NCBI GenBank assembly: GCA_002027195.1
Contig: MWJO01000009.1
Coordinates: 1 to 64,000, forward strand
Direction of reading: 5' to 3'
Source of the DNA: Streptomyces sp. GKU 895
GTDB lineage: Bacteria > Actinomycetota > Actinomycetes > Streptomycetales > Streptomycetaceae
Length of the DNA: 64,000 bases
Shown: one piece after another, positions 56,094-64,000 of the stretch
Layout: each line of letters starts with the position of its first letter
Position numbering within the stretch: the first letter of the stretch is position 1
Notes under the pieces: model-generated
What the model was told of the DNA's origin: nothing
What the model saw: the letters and a program-made list of their open reading frames with translations, nothing else
Databases searched by the model: none
Made by a program: the position numbers and the translations under genes

Positions 56094-57344
56094 TCAGTGG
56101 TGAGCGGCGGCTCGCTGTTCGGCCGTCGGCACGGCTCCGGCGACGACCGCGCTGGGCGTGCCGGACCTGTCATCCCGGCGCTCCAGGGCCGCCGAGAGAA
56201 CAGCGAGGCCCAGGGCGCCCGCGGCGAGGGCGGCGCCCACCCAGTTGGGGGCGGTGTAGCCGAGGCCCGCGCTGATGACCAGGCCGCCGAGCCAGGCGGA
56301 GAGCGCGTTGCCGAGGTTGAAGGCGCCGATGTTCACGGCCGAGGCGAGCGTCGGGGCACCGTGTGCCTGGTCCAGGACGCGCTTCTGGAGCGGCGGGACG
56401 GTGGCGAAGCCGAGGGCGCCGATGAGCGCGATCGTGACGGCCGCGAGCACCTTGTTGTGCGCGGTGACGGTGAACAGCGCGAGGACGATCGCGAGGGCGC
56501 CCAGGGAGACGTACAGCATGGGCATCAGGGCGCGGTCCGCGTACTTGCCGCCGACGAGGTTGCCTCCGACCATGCCGAGCCCGAAGAGGACGAGCAGCCA
56601 GGTGACCGAGCCGTCGGCGAAACCGGTGACATGGGTCATCATCGGTGCGATGTAGGTGATCGCCGCGAAGACGCCGCCGAAGCCGAGCACGGTCATCGCC
56701 ATGGCGAGCAGGACCTGGGCGTTCTTGAAGGCGGCCAGCTCGTGGCGCAGGTGCACGCCCTCGGGCTTGGGCATGTCGGGGACGAGCTTGGCGATGCCTG
56801 CCAGGCCGAGGACTCCGAGGGCGGCCACGATGGCGAAGGTGACGCGCCAGCCCACGGTCTGTCCGACGAGGGTGCCCAGCGGCACGCCGACCACGTTGGC
56901 GACGGTGAGGCCGGTGAACATCATCGCGATGGCGCCGGCCTTCTTGTCCGGGGCGACCAGGTCGGCGGCGACGACCGACCCGATGCCGAAGAAGGCGCCG
57001 TGGGCGAGCGAGGCGACGATCCGGCCGATGAGCATGACGCCGAAGGTGGGGGCGAGGGCGGAGAGCAGGTTGCCGACGATGAACAGGCCCATCAGCGCCA
57101 TCAGCATGCGCTTGCGGGAGACCTTGGTGCCGAGCACCGTCATGAGTGGGGCACCGAACATGACGCCGAGCGCGTAGCCCGTCACCAGGAAGCCGGCCGT
57201 GGGGATCGAGACACCGAAGTCGCCCGCGACCTCGGGCAGCAAGCCCATGATCACGAACTCGGTGGTTCCGATGCCGAAGGCCCCGATCGCGAGGGCCAGG
57301 AGCGCGAGAGGCATGGAGGTCTGCACCTTCCCGGTTGGTTGCAT
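56094..57344 (-). CDS. MFS efflux transporter, AraJ/YdhP-like
   Basis: 416 residues with 12 transmembrane helices, beginning AIGAFGIGTTEFVIMGLLPEVA, the first-helix motif of the YdhP/AraJ drug-sugar efflux group, and DFGVSIPTAGFLVTGYALGVMFGAP. The loop after helix 2 carries LGTKVSRKRML. Divergent MarR regulator at 57457 probably controls it. Substrate unknown; typical members export drugs or arabinose-like sugars. Confidence 0.9.
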   Translation of the reverse strand: MQPTGKVQTSMPLALLALAIGAFGIGTTEFVIMGLLPEVAGDFGVSIPTAGFLVTGYALGVMFGAPLMTVLGTKVSRKRMLMALMGLFIVGNLLSALAPTFGVMLIGRIVASLAHGAFFGIGSVVAADLVAPDKKAGAIAMMFTGLTVANVVGVPLGTLVGQTVGWRVTFAIVAALGVLGLAGIAKLVPDMPKPEGVHLRHELAAFKNAQVLLAMAMTVLGFGGVFAAITYIAPMMTHVTGFADGSVTWLLVLFGLGMVGGNLVGGKYADRALMPMLYVSLGALAIVLALFTVTAHNKVLAAVTIALIGALGFATVPPLQKRVLDQAHGAPTLASAVNIGAFNLGNALSAWLGGLVISAGLGYTAPNWVGAALAAGALGLAVLSAALERRDDRSGTPSAVVAGAVPTAEQRAAAHH

Positions 57345-57377
57345 GAGCGCTTTACGTTCGATGACAATACTTGCAGA

Positions 57378-57415
57378 CGCTTGTTAATTGCAAGCGCAGG
57401 CTATTGCGAGCCTGC
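57378..57415. promoter_or_regulatory. Two inverted repeats, candidate MarR operators
   Basis: CGCTTGTTAATTGCAAGCG (57378-57396; arms CGCTTG/CAAGCG) and GCAGGCT/AGCCTGC (57396-57402 with 57409-57415) lie in the divergent gap between the MFS and MarR genes. Regulators of this family usually bind such sites and repress the transporter and themselves. Confidence 0.65.
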
Positions 57416-57456
57416 CCTATCCTGGTTTCAGCCGTTCCGGGACGAAGGAAGCGCCA

Positions 57457-57915
57457 ATGACAGCGACGGACCCCGCACTCACCGCCCTCGCCCAGGGCTG
57501 GTGCGCCCTCTCCCTGCTGCACGGGAGGATCGAGGCCCACATCGAGCGGGCCCTCCAGGCCCGGCACGACCTCAGCGTGCGCGAGTACTCCCTGCTCGAC
57601 GTCCTCAGCCGGCAGCACGACGGGGACGGCGGGCACCTCCAGATGAAGCAGGTCGCCGACGCGGTCGTGCTGAGCCAGAGCGCCACCACCCGACTGGTGA
57701 CACGTCTGGAGGACCGCGGCCTGCTGACCCGGTACCTGTGCCCCACCGACCGCCGCGGCATCTACACCAACGTCACCGCGGAAGGCCTGGCTCTGCTGGA
57801 GGAGGCGCGACCGACCAATGACTCCGCCCTGCGCGAGGCACTGGACGAAGCGGCCAAGAACCCCGAGCTGGAACCTCTGGTGAAGGTCGTCGAGTCGCTG
57901 AAGGTGCCCGCATAG
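57457..57915 (+). CDS. MarR-family transcriptional regulator
   Basis: 152 residues from ATG 57457. The winged helix (about 35-100) includes LSVREYSLLDVLSRQ, LQMKQVADAVVLSQSATTRLVTRLEDRGLL and the wing CPTDRRGIYTNVT. Helices at both ends form the dimer. It is divergent to the MFS efflux gene and, by comparison with the family, likely represses it until it binds a small phenolic or drug-like ligand. Confidence 0.9.
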   Translation: MTATDPALTALAQGWCALSLLHGRIEAHIERALQARHDLSVREYSLLDVLSRQHDGDGGHLQMKQVADAVVLSQSATTRLVTRLEDRGLLTRYLCPTDRRGIYTNVTAEGLALLEEARPTNDSALREALDEAAKNPELEPLVKVVESLKVPA

Positions 57916-57924
57916 GCTGACGGC

Positions 57925-58377
57925 ATGGGAGATCTTGGAATACGCGCCGCCGGTGCCGACGACGTCGCCCCGATCGTCGCCATGCTCGCCGACGATCCGC
58001 TGGGTGCGCAGCGCGAGTCGCCGGACGACCTCGCGCCCTATCTGACCGCGCTGGAAAGGCTCAGCGCCGACCCGAACCAGCATCTGGTCGTCGCCGTCCG
58101 CGAGGGCCGTGTCGTCGGCACCCTTCAGCTCACGATCATTCCCGGGCTGTCCCGGCGCGGCTCGACCAGGTCCATCATCGAAGGCGTCCGTGTGCATGCC
58201 GATGAGCGTGGCAGCGGACTGGGAACCCAGCTCATCGAATGGGCCATCGAGGAATCCCGGCGCCAGAACTGCCAGTTGGTGCAGCTGACCTCTGATGCCA
58301 CCCGCATCGACGCCCACCGCTTCTATGAGCGACTGGGCTTCGAGGCCTCGCACGTGGGCTTCAAACTGCCGCTCTGA
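57925..58377 (+). CDS. GNAT acetyltransferase
   Basis: 150 residues. The acetyl-CoA loop reads VRVHADERGSGLGTQLIEWAI (near 91-110), with the C-terminal RFYERLGFEASH. Ten bases after the MarR stop, so probably co-transcribed. Substrate unknown. It ends just before a palindrome that contains a parS site. Confidence 0.87.
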   Translation: MGDLGIRAAGADDVAPIVAMLADDPLGAQRESPDDLAPYLTALERLSADPNQHLVVAVREGRVVGTLQLTIIPGLSRRGSTRSIIEGVRVHADERGSGLGTQLIEWAIEESRRQNCQLVQLTSDATRIDAHRFYERLGFEASHVGFKLPL

Positions 58378-58390
58378 CTTCCACACAGCG

Positions 58391-58424
58391 GCGGGGGCCT
58401 GTTTCACGTGAAACAGGCCCCCGC
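58391..58424. terminator. 34-bp perfect palindrome: terminator with parS at its centre
   Basis: Both halves match exactly (58391-58407 and 58408-58424). The centre is a perfect parS site (58401-58414); the outer arms are GCGGGGGCCT and AGGCCCCCGC. It is placed between two convergent stop codons (58377 and 58430), so as RNA it would fold into a strong terminator for either transcript. Confidence 0.85.
58401..58414. other. Perfect parS site at a palindrome centre
   Basis: GTTTCACGTGAAAC, 14/14, the central part of the 34-bp palindrome between convergent genes. Confidence 0.88.
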
Positions 58425-58429
58425 ATCGC

Positions 58430-59814
58430 TCAACCGATGCCGCGCCACCCTTCCGGGTCCACCCCACCAGGCACAGGCGCCCCCTCGTCGTACGGCTCAC
58501 GCGTGAACACGAACGACCCGAGGTCCAGATGGCTCACGCTGCCGTCAGGCCGCCGTACGGCCCGCAGAAGCTCTCCGGCGTAGTAACCCTCCAGCCCGGT
58601 CCAGGTGCCGTCGCCGTTGGCGCGGAAGCGCGAGCGTCGGCCGCCGCCGGACAGCGGCCCCATCGAGACGCCCCCCTCGGAGGTGAGCCGCAGGGCGAAG
58701 ACATGGGTGCCCCAGTACCACTGACCCGCCAACTCCAGGACGTCCGCGTCGACTTCGGGCAGCGGGCGCCACGGCTCGGGAAAGCACGGCTCGGCGTCCG
58801 CGACGATCCGGACCAGGTCGGCGCCCACAGCGGACAGCGCCGGGCCGGACGTGCAGTTGGCCAGCACCACCGCAGCGACATCGTCCGCCACGCTGATGGT
58901 GAGATTCGCCAGGAATCCCGGCAGAGAACCGGAGTGCCCCACGAGCAGCCGGCCGTCCCGGTGCTGGATCTGCATCCCGAGACCGTAAGTGGCGCCGTCG
59001 ACCACATCGGCGGCCTCGGCCGGCGCGGCGGGCGTGCGCATCTCCCGCACCGACTCCGCGCTCAGCACCCGGTCGTCCCCCTTCGCCAGGAAGGCCGCGA
59101 ACTTGGCCACGTCGCCGGTGGTGGACCAGAGTTGGCCCGCCGCCGCCATCCTTCCGAGGTCCTCGGTGGGCTCCGGCAGCATCACATCGGCCCACGGATG
59201 CACGGCCCAGCCGCCCGCGTGCGGGGCCGACGGATGGGCACTCGTGCGGTCCAGGCCCAGGGGCTCGAGCACTTCACGCCGCAGGACCTCCTCCCATGAG
59301 GCGCCGCGCACCTTCTCCACCAGAGCGCCCAGCAGGGTGTAGCCGGGGTTCGAGTAGTGATGGCGGCGGCCGGCCGGATGCAGGAAGGGCTGTTCGCCGA
59401 GAACGTCGGACAACTCGGGACGCAGGGCCCCCGGGGTCCGCTCCCACCACGGGCTGGGTGCTCGGCAGCCAACCCGGCCGTGTGCGCGAGCAGTTCGGCG
59501 ATCGTCGCCTCCCCCGCGCCGGTGCCCGGAAGGTGCTTCTCCAAGGGGTCGCCGAGGTCAAGCAGTCCCTCGTCACGCAGCCTCAGCACAAGCACGGCGG
59601 TGAAGGTCTTGGTGATCGAGCCGATCCGGTACTGGACGTTCTCGTCCGGGCCGTGGCCGTCCACCGAGGTCCGTGAGCCGTGCCAGACGGCCCGGCCGTC
59701 CCGCACGACCGCCGCGACCAACGACGGCGCCCGTCCCTCGGCCTGCGCCACGGCAATCCGGTGCAACAGGGCACGACGCGTGCCGGGAAGCAGCAGTTCC
59801 TGAGATGTCGTCAT
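58430..59814 (-). pseudogene. Serine beta-lactamase/class C PBP-like hydrolase, frameshifted
   Basis: From ATG 59814 (MTTSQELLLPGTRR). The SxxK motif is SITK (near 67-70), the second motif YSN (after RRHH) and the third HSG. With the frame repaired the protein has about 461 residues and no signal peptide, so it is probably a cytoplasmic esterase or D-aminopeptidase rather than a secreted lactamase. One base is lost near 59450: restoring a T gives PARWWERTPGALRPELSDVLGEQPFLHPAG. A C-terminal beta-barrel (about 350-460) follows the catalytic domain. Confidence 0.82.
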
Positions 59815-59857
59815 GGCCCCAGTCCACCCCGCCAGGTACCCGGGCGTCGAGTTCATT

Positions 59858-59874
59858 CCGCCCGGGCCGGGCGG
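59858..59874. terminator. dnaB terminator hairpin
   Basis: CCGCCCGGGCCGGGCGG, an almost perfect palindrome placed directly after the dnaB stop on the minus strand. Confidence 0.6.
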
Positions 59875-59875
59875 C

Positions 59876-61348
59876 TCAGGTCTGGGCCATGTCCACGAAG
59901 CGTGAGTAGTGGCCCTGGAAGGCGACCGTGATCGTCGCCGTCGGGCCGTTACGGTGCTTGCCCACGATGATGTCCGCCTCGCCCGCGCGCGGCGACTCCT
60001 TCTCGTAGGCGTCCTCGCGGTGCAGCAGGATGACCATGTCGGCGTCCTGCTCAATGGAGCCGGACTCACGCAGATCGGACACCTGGGGCTTCTTGTCCGT
60101 GCGCTGCTCGGGGCCACGGTTCAGCTGCGAGAGCGCGATCACCGGGACCTCCAGCTCCTTGGCCAGCAGCTTGAGGTTTCGCGACATGTCCGAGACCTCC
60201 TGCTGACGGCTCTCGGAGCGCTTGCCGGACTGCATCAGCTGGAGATAGTCGATGATCACGAGCTTGATGTCGTTGCGCTGCTTGAGCCGACGGCACTTCG
60301 CACGGATCTCCATCATCGACAGGTTCGGGGAGTCGTCGATGTAGAGCGGCGCCGCCGAGACCTCGGGCATCCGGCGCGCCAGGCGCGTCCAGTCCTCGTC
60401 CGTCATGGTGCCGGACCGCATGTGGTGCAGGGCCACCCGCGCCTCGGCCGACAGCAGGCGCATCGCGATCTCGTTGCGCCCCATTTCGAGGGAGAAGATG
60501 ACGCTCGGCAGGTTGTTCTTGATGGACGCCGCCCGGGCGAAATCCAGTGCGAGCGTGGACTTACCCATGGCGGGACGGGCCGCGATGACGATCATCTGAC
60601 CCGGGTGCAGCCCGTTGGTGAGGGAGTCGAGGTCCGTGAAGCCGGTCGGCACCCCGGTCATCTCACCGGTGCGGGAGCCGATCGCCTCGATCTCGTCGAG
60701 CGCGCCCTCCATGATGTCGCCGAGCGGGAGGTAGTCCTCGCTGGTGCGCTGCTCGGTGACCGCGTAGATCTCGGCCTGGGCGCGGTTGACGATCTCGTCG
60801 ACGTCGTCGTCGGCCGCGTATCCCATCTGGGTGATGCGGGTACCGGCCTCCACCAGCCGTCGCAGCACCGCCCGCTCATGGACGATCTCCGCGTAGTACT
60901 CGGCGTTCGCCGCCGTCGGGACCGTCTGTACGAGGGTGTGCAGATACGATGCGCCGCCGATCTTGTTGATCTCGCCGCGCTTGGTCAGCTCGGCGGCGAT
61001 CGTGATGGGGTCGGCCGGCTCGCCCTTGGCGTAGACGTCGAGGATCGCCTGGAAGATCGTCTCGTGGGCCGGCTTGTAGAAGTCGTGGCCCTTGATGACC
61101 TCGACGACGTCGGCGATGGCGTCCTTCGACAGGAGCATGCCGCCGAGCACGGACTGCTCCGCGTCGAGATCCTGCGGTGGCACACGCTCGAACGACGAGC
61201 CCCCACCGTCCCATTCACCGTTCTCCCGGCCGCGGTCGTGCTGCTCGTCGCGGCCCCGGCCTGCGTCGCCGCGTCGGCGCGAGGCAGGCAGGCGATCACT
61301 GGGACCGCTGTCGGCCCACGGATCGTCCAAGGGCTCGGAAATGCTCAC
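59876..61348 (-). CDS. dnaB: Replicative DNA helicase
   Basis: 490 residues from GTG 61348, chosen for GGAGGTGG just upstream; the frame is open to 61417. An acidic Arg/Gly-rich segment (1-50) precedes the N-terminal DnaG-interacting domain (PQDLDAEQSVLGGMLLSKDAI) and the RecA-like core with Walker A AARPAMGKSTLALDFA (near 230), Walker B LVIIDYLQLM (near 340) and the arginine-finger region. No intein or insertion. Located near oriC in Streptomyces, as expected. It is divergent to the MATE gene. Confidence 0.96.
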   Translation of the reverse strand: MSISEPLDDPWADSGPSDRLPASRRRGDAGRGRDEQHDRGRENGEWDGGGSSFERVPPQDLDAEQSVLGGMLLSKDAIADVVEVIKGHDFYKPAHETIFQAILDVYAKGEPADPITIAAELTKRGEINKIGGASYLHTLVQTVPTAANAEYYAEIVHERAVLRRLVEAGTRITQMGYAADDDVDEIVNRAQAEIYAVTEQRTSEDYLPLGDIMEGALDEIEAIGSRTGEMTGVPTGFTDLDSLTNGLHPGQMIVIAARPAMGKSTLALDFARAASIKNNLPSVIFSLEMGRNEIAMRLLSAEARVALHHMRSGTMTDEDWTRLARRMPEVSAAPLYIDDSPNLSMMEIRAKCRRLKQRNDIKLVIIDYLQLMQSGKRSESRQQEVSDMSRNLKLLAKELEVPVIALSQLNRGPEQRTDKKPQVSDLRESGSIEQDADMVILLHREDAYEKESPRAGEADIIVGKHRNGPTATITVAFQGHYSRFVDMAQT

Positions 61349-61806
61349 CGAGCCACCTCCTCCCGTCCGCCGAGCGGACCTCGCCGTGCCTCTCTTTCTA
61401 CGGCACGGCACTGACAAATAAGAGGCCCAACTCCGTTTGCGGCGCGTCGGTTTTGTGATGGTTTTCGGGCCGACGGACGGAGCGGGCGCCGGACCACGGT
61501 AGGCCTGTCGGCACCGTCAGCCAATCTGGTTATCCACAGGCCATGTGGACGACGGCCCCGATGCTGTGGAGAACTCGACGAAACCTGTGCACGACCCGGT
61601 GGACAGGCCTGTGAACAAGCTCGCCTCCTTGTCGAAGGAACCGCTCTGACCTGCACACTTCCCGTCCACCGGCTGTGCAGAAGAAAAACTTTCCCAGTCG
61701 GACCAAGATCAGGCCGCGCGACGTCCACAAGCGCGCGGCACAAGACTTCGAGTAAGGGTCACTAATCAATTGCATCTATTACCTGTGGACGATTAGATTG
61801 ATGCTC
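61349..61806. other. Intergenic region of dnaB/MATE with DnaA boxes
   Basis: About 458 bases without a gene. DnaA boxes: TTATCCACA (61530-61538, plus), TCGTCCACA on the minus strand at 61544-61552 and 61784-61792, and TTCTCCACA (61565-61573, minus). The dnaB promoter must lie here too. A -10-like TAGATT (61794-61799) ends seven bases before ATG 61807, which suggests a leaderless MATE mRNA. Confidence 0.65.
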
Positions 61807-63144
61807 ATGACACACGCTCCCGCGACCTCGCGCGCCGCACGTCGACAGCACGACCGAGAGATCGTCGCACTGGCCGTTCCGGCCTTCGGCGCGCTCGTCG
61901 CCGAGCCCCTCTTCGTCATGGCGGACAGCGCGATCGTGGGCCACCTCGGCACCGCACAACTCGCCGGTCTGGGCGTCGCCTCGGCCCTCCTGACGACCGC
62001 GGTCAGCGTGTTCGTCTTCCTCGCCTACGCCACCACCGCGGCCGTCGCCCGGCGGGTCGGCGCAGACGACCTTCAGGCCGCCATCCGCCAGGGCATGGAC
62101 GGCATCTGGCTCGCCCTCCTGCTCGGCGCCGCGGTCATCGCCGTCGTGCTGCCCACGGCACCCGCCCTGGTGGAGCTCTTCGGCGCCTCGGACACCGCCG
62201 CCCCGTACGCGACCACCTATCTGCGGATCTCGTCCCTCGGCATCCCGGCGATGCTCATCGTCCTCGCCGCCACAGGCGTCCTGCGCGGCCTGCAGGACAC
62301 GAAGACGCCGCTGTACGTCGCCATCGGCGGCTTCGTCGCCAACGCCGCCCTCAACGCAGTCCTCGTCTACGGAGCCGACCTCGGCATCGCCGGCTCTGCC
62401 TGGGGCACCGTCATCGCCCAGTGCGGCATGGCCGCCGTCTATCTGGCCGTGGTCGTACGCGGGGCGCGTGCCCATGGGGCCTCCCTGCGTCCTGACGCGG
62501 CAGGCATCAGGGCCTCGGCCCAGGCCGGTGTCCCCCTTCTCGTCCGCACCCTCTCACTCCGCGCGATCCTGATGATCGCCACGGCGGTGGCGGCCCGTCT
62601 CGGCGACGCGGACATCGCGGCACACCAGATCATCCTGTCCCTGTGGAGCCTGCTCGCCTTCGCCCTGGACGCGATCGCCATCGCGGGGCAGGCCATCATC
62701 GGCCGCTATCTCGGTGCAGGCGATGCCCAGGGCGCCCGCGAGGCCTGCCGCCGCATGGTGCAGTGGGGCATCGCGGTCGGAGTCATCCTCGGCCTGGCGG
62801 TCGTGGTGACCCGGCCCGCGTTCCTACCGCTGTTCAGCAGCGACTCCGCCGTGAAGGACGCCGCCCTGCCGGCCCTGCTCGTCGTGGCACTCTCACAACC
62901 GATCTGTGGGATCGTCTTCGTCCTGGACGGTGTGCTGATGGGGGCGGGCGACGGCCCGTATCTGGCCTGGGCGATGGTGCTGACCCTGGCCGTCTTCACC
63001 CCCGTGGCGCTGCTCGTCCCGACACTCGGCGGAGGTCTCACCGCCCTGTGGGGAGCCATGACGCTGATGATGGCGGTCCGCATGCTGACGCTGTGGATGC
63101 GCGCCCGGTCGGGACGCTGGATCGTCACGGGAGCCACCCGCTGA
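61807..63144 (+). CDS. MATE-family efflux transporter
   Basis: 445 residues if started at ATG 61807 (ATG 61801 and TTG 61798 are in frame). Twelve transmembrane helices in two similar halves: EIVALAVPAFGALVAEPLFVMADSAIVGHLGTAQLAGLGVA opens the first, VPLLVRTLSLRAILMIATAVAARLG the second. The acidic residue in helix 1 and the Pro of helix 1-2 fit the DinF/MATE group. It exports cationic drugs in exchange for Na+ or H+. No ribosome site; the mRNA may be leaderless. Confidence 0.9.
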   Translation: MTHAPATSRAARRQHDREIVALAVPAFGALVAEPLFVMADSAIVGHLGTAQLAGLGVASALLTTAVSVFVFLAYATTAAVARRVGADDLQAAIRQGMDGIWLALLLGAAVIAVVLPTAPALVELFGASDTAAPYATTYLRISSLGIPAMLIVLAATGVLRGLQDTKTPLYVAIGGFVANAALNAVLVYGADLGIAGSAWGTVIAQCGMAAVYLAVVVRGARAHGASLRPDAAGIRASAQAGVPLLVRTLSLRAILMIATAVAARLGDADIAAHQIILSLWSLLAFALDAIAIAGQAIIGRYLGAGDAQGAREACRRMVQWGIAVGVILGLAVVVTRPAFLPLFSSDSAVKDAALPALLVVALSQPICGIVFVLDGVLMGAGDGPYLAWAMVLTLAVFTPVALLVPTLGGGLTALWGAMTLMMAVRMLTLWMRARSGRWIVTGATR

Positions 63145-63145
63145 C

Positions 63146-63159
63146 GTTTCACATGAAAC
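63146..63159. other. parS-like site (13/14)
   Basis: GTTTCACATGAAAC, one mismatch, first of three sites between the MATE gene and rplI. Confidence 0.7.
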
Positions 63160-63189
63160 ATGCTCGAGCGGGGTGCCGGGTTCTGCGGT

Positions 63190-63203
63190 GTTTCACGTGA
63201 AAC
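63190..63203. other. Perfect parS site
   Basis: GTTTCACGTGAAAC, 14/14, second of three sites. Confidence 0.88.
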
Positions 63204-63218
63204 GTCGCGGGCGAACGT

Positions 63219-63232
63219 GTTTCACGTGAAAC
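63219..63232. other. Perfect parS site
   Basis: GTTTCACGTGAAAC, 14/14, third of three sites, 29 bases from the second. Confidence 0.88.
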
Positions 63233-63241
63233 GGCCAAGCA

Positions 63242-63276
63242 AGAGGGGCCGTACCCGATGCGGGTACGGCCCCTCT
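63242..63276 (-). terminator. Terminator after rplI
   Basis: A perfect 15-bp stem (63242-63256 with 63262-63276), loop of five bases. It lies 28 bases after the rplI stop on the minus strand. Confidence 0.85.
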
Positions 63277-63303
63277 CACGACTGCTCAAACCGAGCGCAG
63301 CGA

Positions 63304-63750
63304 TCAGGCCGCGACGACCTCGATGTTGACCTTGGCGGCAACCTCGGGGTGCAGACGCACGGACGTCTCGTGGGCGCCCAGGGTCTTGATGGGCGAGCCC
63401 AGCTCGATGCGGCGCTTGTCGACCTCGGGGCCACCGGAAGCCTTGATCGCGGAGGCGATGTCGGCGGGGGTGACGGAACCGAAGAGACGACCGGCGTCGC
63501 CGGAGCGAACGGCCAGACGGACCTTGACGGCCTCGAGCTGGCCCTTGATCTGGTTGGCCTGCTCGATGGTCTGGATCTCGTGGATCTTGCGAGCGCGACG
63601 GATCTGCTCGACGTCCTTCTCGCCACCCTTGGTCCAGCGGATAGCGAACTTCCGCGGGATCAGGTAGTTGCGAGCGTAGCCGTCCTTGACGTCGACGACG
63701 TCGCCAGCGGCACCGAGGCCGGAGACCTCGTGGGTGAGGATGATCTTCAT
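63304..63750 (-). CDS. rplI: Ribosomal protein L9
   Basis: 148 residues. The N-terminal domain ([36 protein letters not shown]) binds 23S rRNA, followed by the long central helix and the C-terminal domain ([20 protein letters not shown]). It follows rpsR with 18 bases between them on the minus strand, as part of the rpsF-ssb-rpsR-rplI group. Confidence 0.97.
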   Translation of the reverse strand: MKIILTHEVSGLGAAGDVVDVKDGYARNYLIPRKFAIRWTKGGEKDVEQIRRARKIHEIQTIEQANQIKGQLEAVKVRLAVRSGDAGRLFGSVTPADIASAIKASGGPEVDKRRIELGSPIKTLGAHETSVRLHPEVAAKVNIEVVAA

Positions 63751-63768
63751 TAGTCGGTCACCCTTCCC

Positions 63769-64000
63769 TTAGCGCGCGGTGGACGTGTAGGGCAGCAGCG
63801 CCATCTCACGGCTGTTCTTGACGGCCGTGGCGACGTCACGCTGGTGCTGCGTGCAGTTGCCGGTCACGCGACGGGCACGGATCTTGCCGCGGTCGGAAAT
63901 GAACTTCCGCAGCATGTTCGTGTCCTTGTAGTCCACGTACGTGACCTTGTCCTTGCAGAAAGCGCAGACCTTCTTCTTAGGCTTGCGCACAGGCGGCTTC
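63769..64000 (-). CDS. rpsR: Ribosomal protein S18 (5' end outside window)
   Basis: The frame runs to the window edge ([15 protein letters not shown]...); the first few codons are outside. The zinc-type residues CAFCKDK and NCTQHQRD are present, so this is the Cys-containing (C+) form and not the zinc-independent paralogue. It is co-transcribed with rplI. Confidence 0.95.
   Translation of the reverse strand, partial: KPPVRKPKKKVCAFCKDKVTYVDYKDTNMLRKFISDRGKIRARRVTGNCTQHQRDVATAVKNSREMALLPYTSTAR

Noticed and set aside
56007-57821. 604-codon plus-strand frame across the MFS and MarR region
   Set aside because: Highly repetitive Asp/Glu/Gly composition, antisense to a 12-helix transporter.

Overview
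The window is chromosomal DNA of a Streptomyces or a very close relative. The reasons are GC-rich coding sequence with strong third-position GC bias, frequent GTG/TTG starts, ssgA and ssgR sporulation genes, a fused cydDC, the sco/ecuC/dtpA copper group, and gene content and order that I recognise (from memory, no search run) as the S. coelicolor SCO3908-SCO3967 neighbourhood. Eleven perfect or one-mismatch copies of the ParB site parS and three groups of DnaA boxes place the window next to oriC, which should lie beyond the right end, past rpsR-rplI-dnaB.

Layout. 1-3.7 kb: end of an MFS transporter, a frameshifted CitG-like gene, a Tat-exported intradiol dioxygenase, a GNAT enzyme and an RsbW-type kinase (minus strand). 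4-10.1 kb: a plus-strand copper and peroxidase group (His/Met-rich membrane protein, YcnI, Sco, ECuC/PCuAC, CopC-CopD, DyP peroxidase DtpA). 10.1-14 kb: a MITE-like element, pheA, a 580-bp DnaA-box-rich gap, serS and a coupled HAD phosphatase. 14-15.1 kb: a small monooxygenase-like protein, a tRNA-like sequence with an odd anticodon arm, and a small conserved protein. 15.2-18.7 kb: a four-gene ABC transporter operon. 19-25.9 kb: M24-like protein, hydrolase-SDR fusion, MerR regulator, KptA, LLM oxidoreductase, second HAD protein. 25.9-35.2 kb: M23 peptidase, then on the minus strand cydA-cydB-cydDC and a DevS-like histidine kinase, preceded by a Rex operator. 35.3-44.6 kb: hisC, LacI regulator, phosphoesterase, a membrane protein, two accessory genes beside a duplicated thiC end, and thiC with its TPP riboswitch. 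44.6-59.8 kb: YibE/F transporter, ssgA/ssgR, DUF5326, cupin, holin-like, ptpA, PLP lyase, LysR, Nudix, globin-reductase, HAD, GNAT, MFS/MarR, GNAT, beta-lactamase-like. 59.9-64 kb: dnaB, MATE, a triple parS array, rplI and rpsR.

How genes work together. The copper proteins are secreted or membrane-bound and probably supply copper to cuprous enzymes such as cytochrome oxidase and GlxA, with DtpA as the co-operonic peroxidase. Cytochrome bd and its CydDC exporter sit behind a Rex (NADH/NAD+) operator and are followed by a GAF-GAF kinase of the oxygen/NO-sensing type. ssgR activates ssgA for sporulation septation.

Caution on quality. About ten otherwise intact genes each carry one (cydDC two) single-base indels, mostly at G/C runs. 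This looks like residual sequencing error rather than gene decay, so the affected genes are described with the frame repaired by eye.
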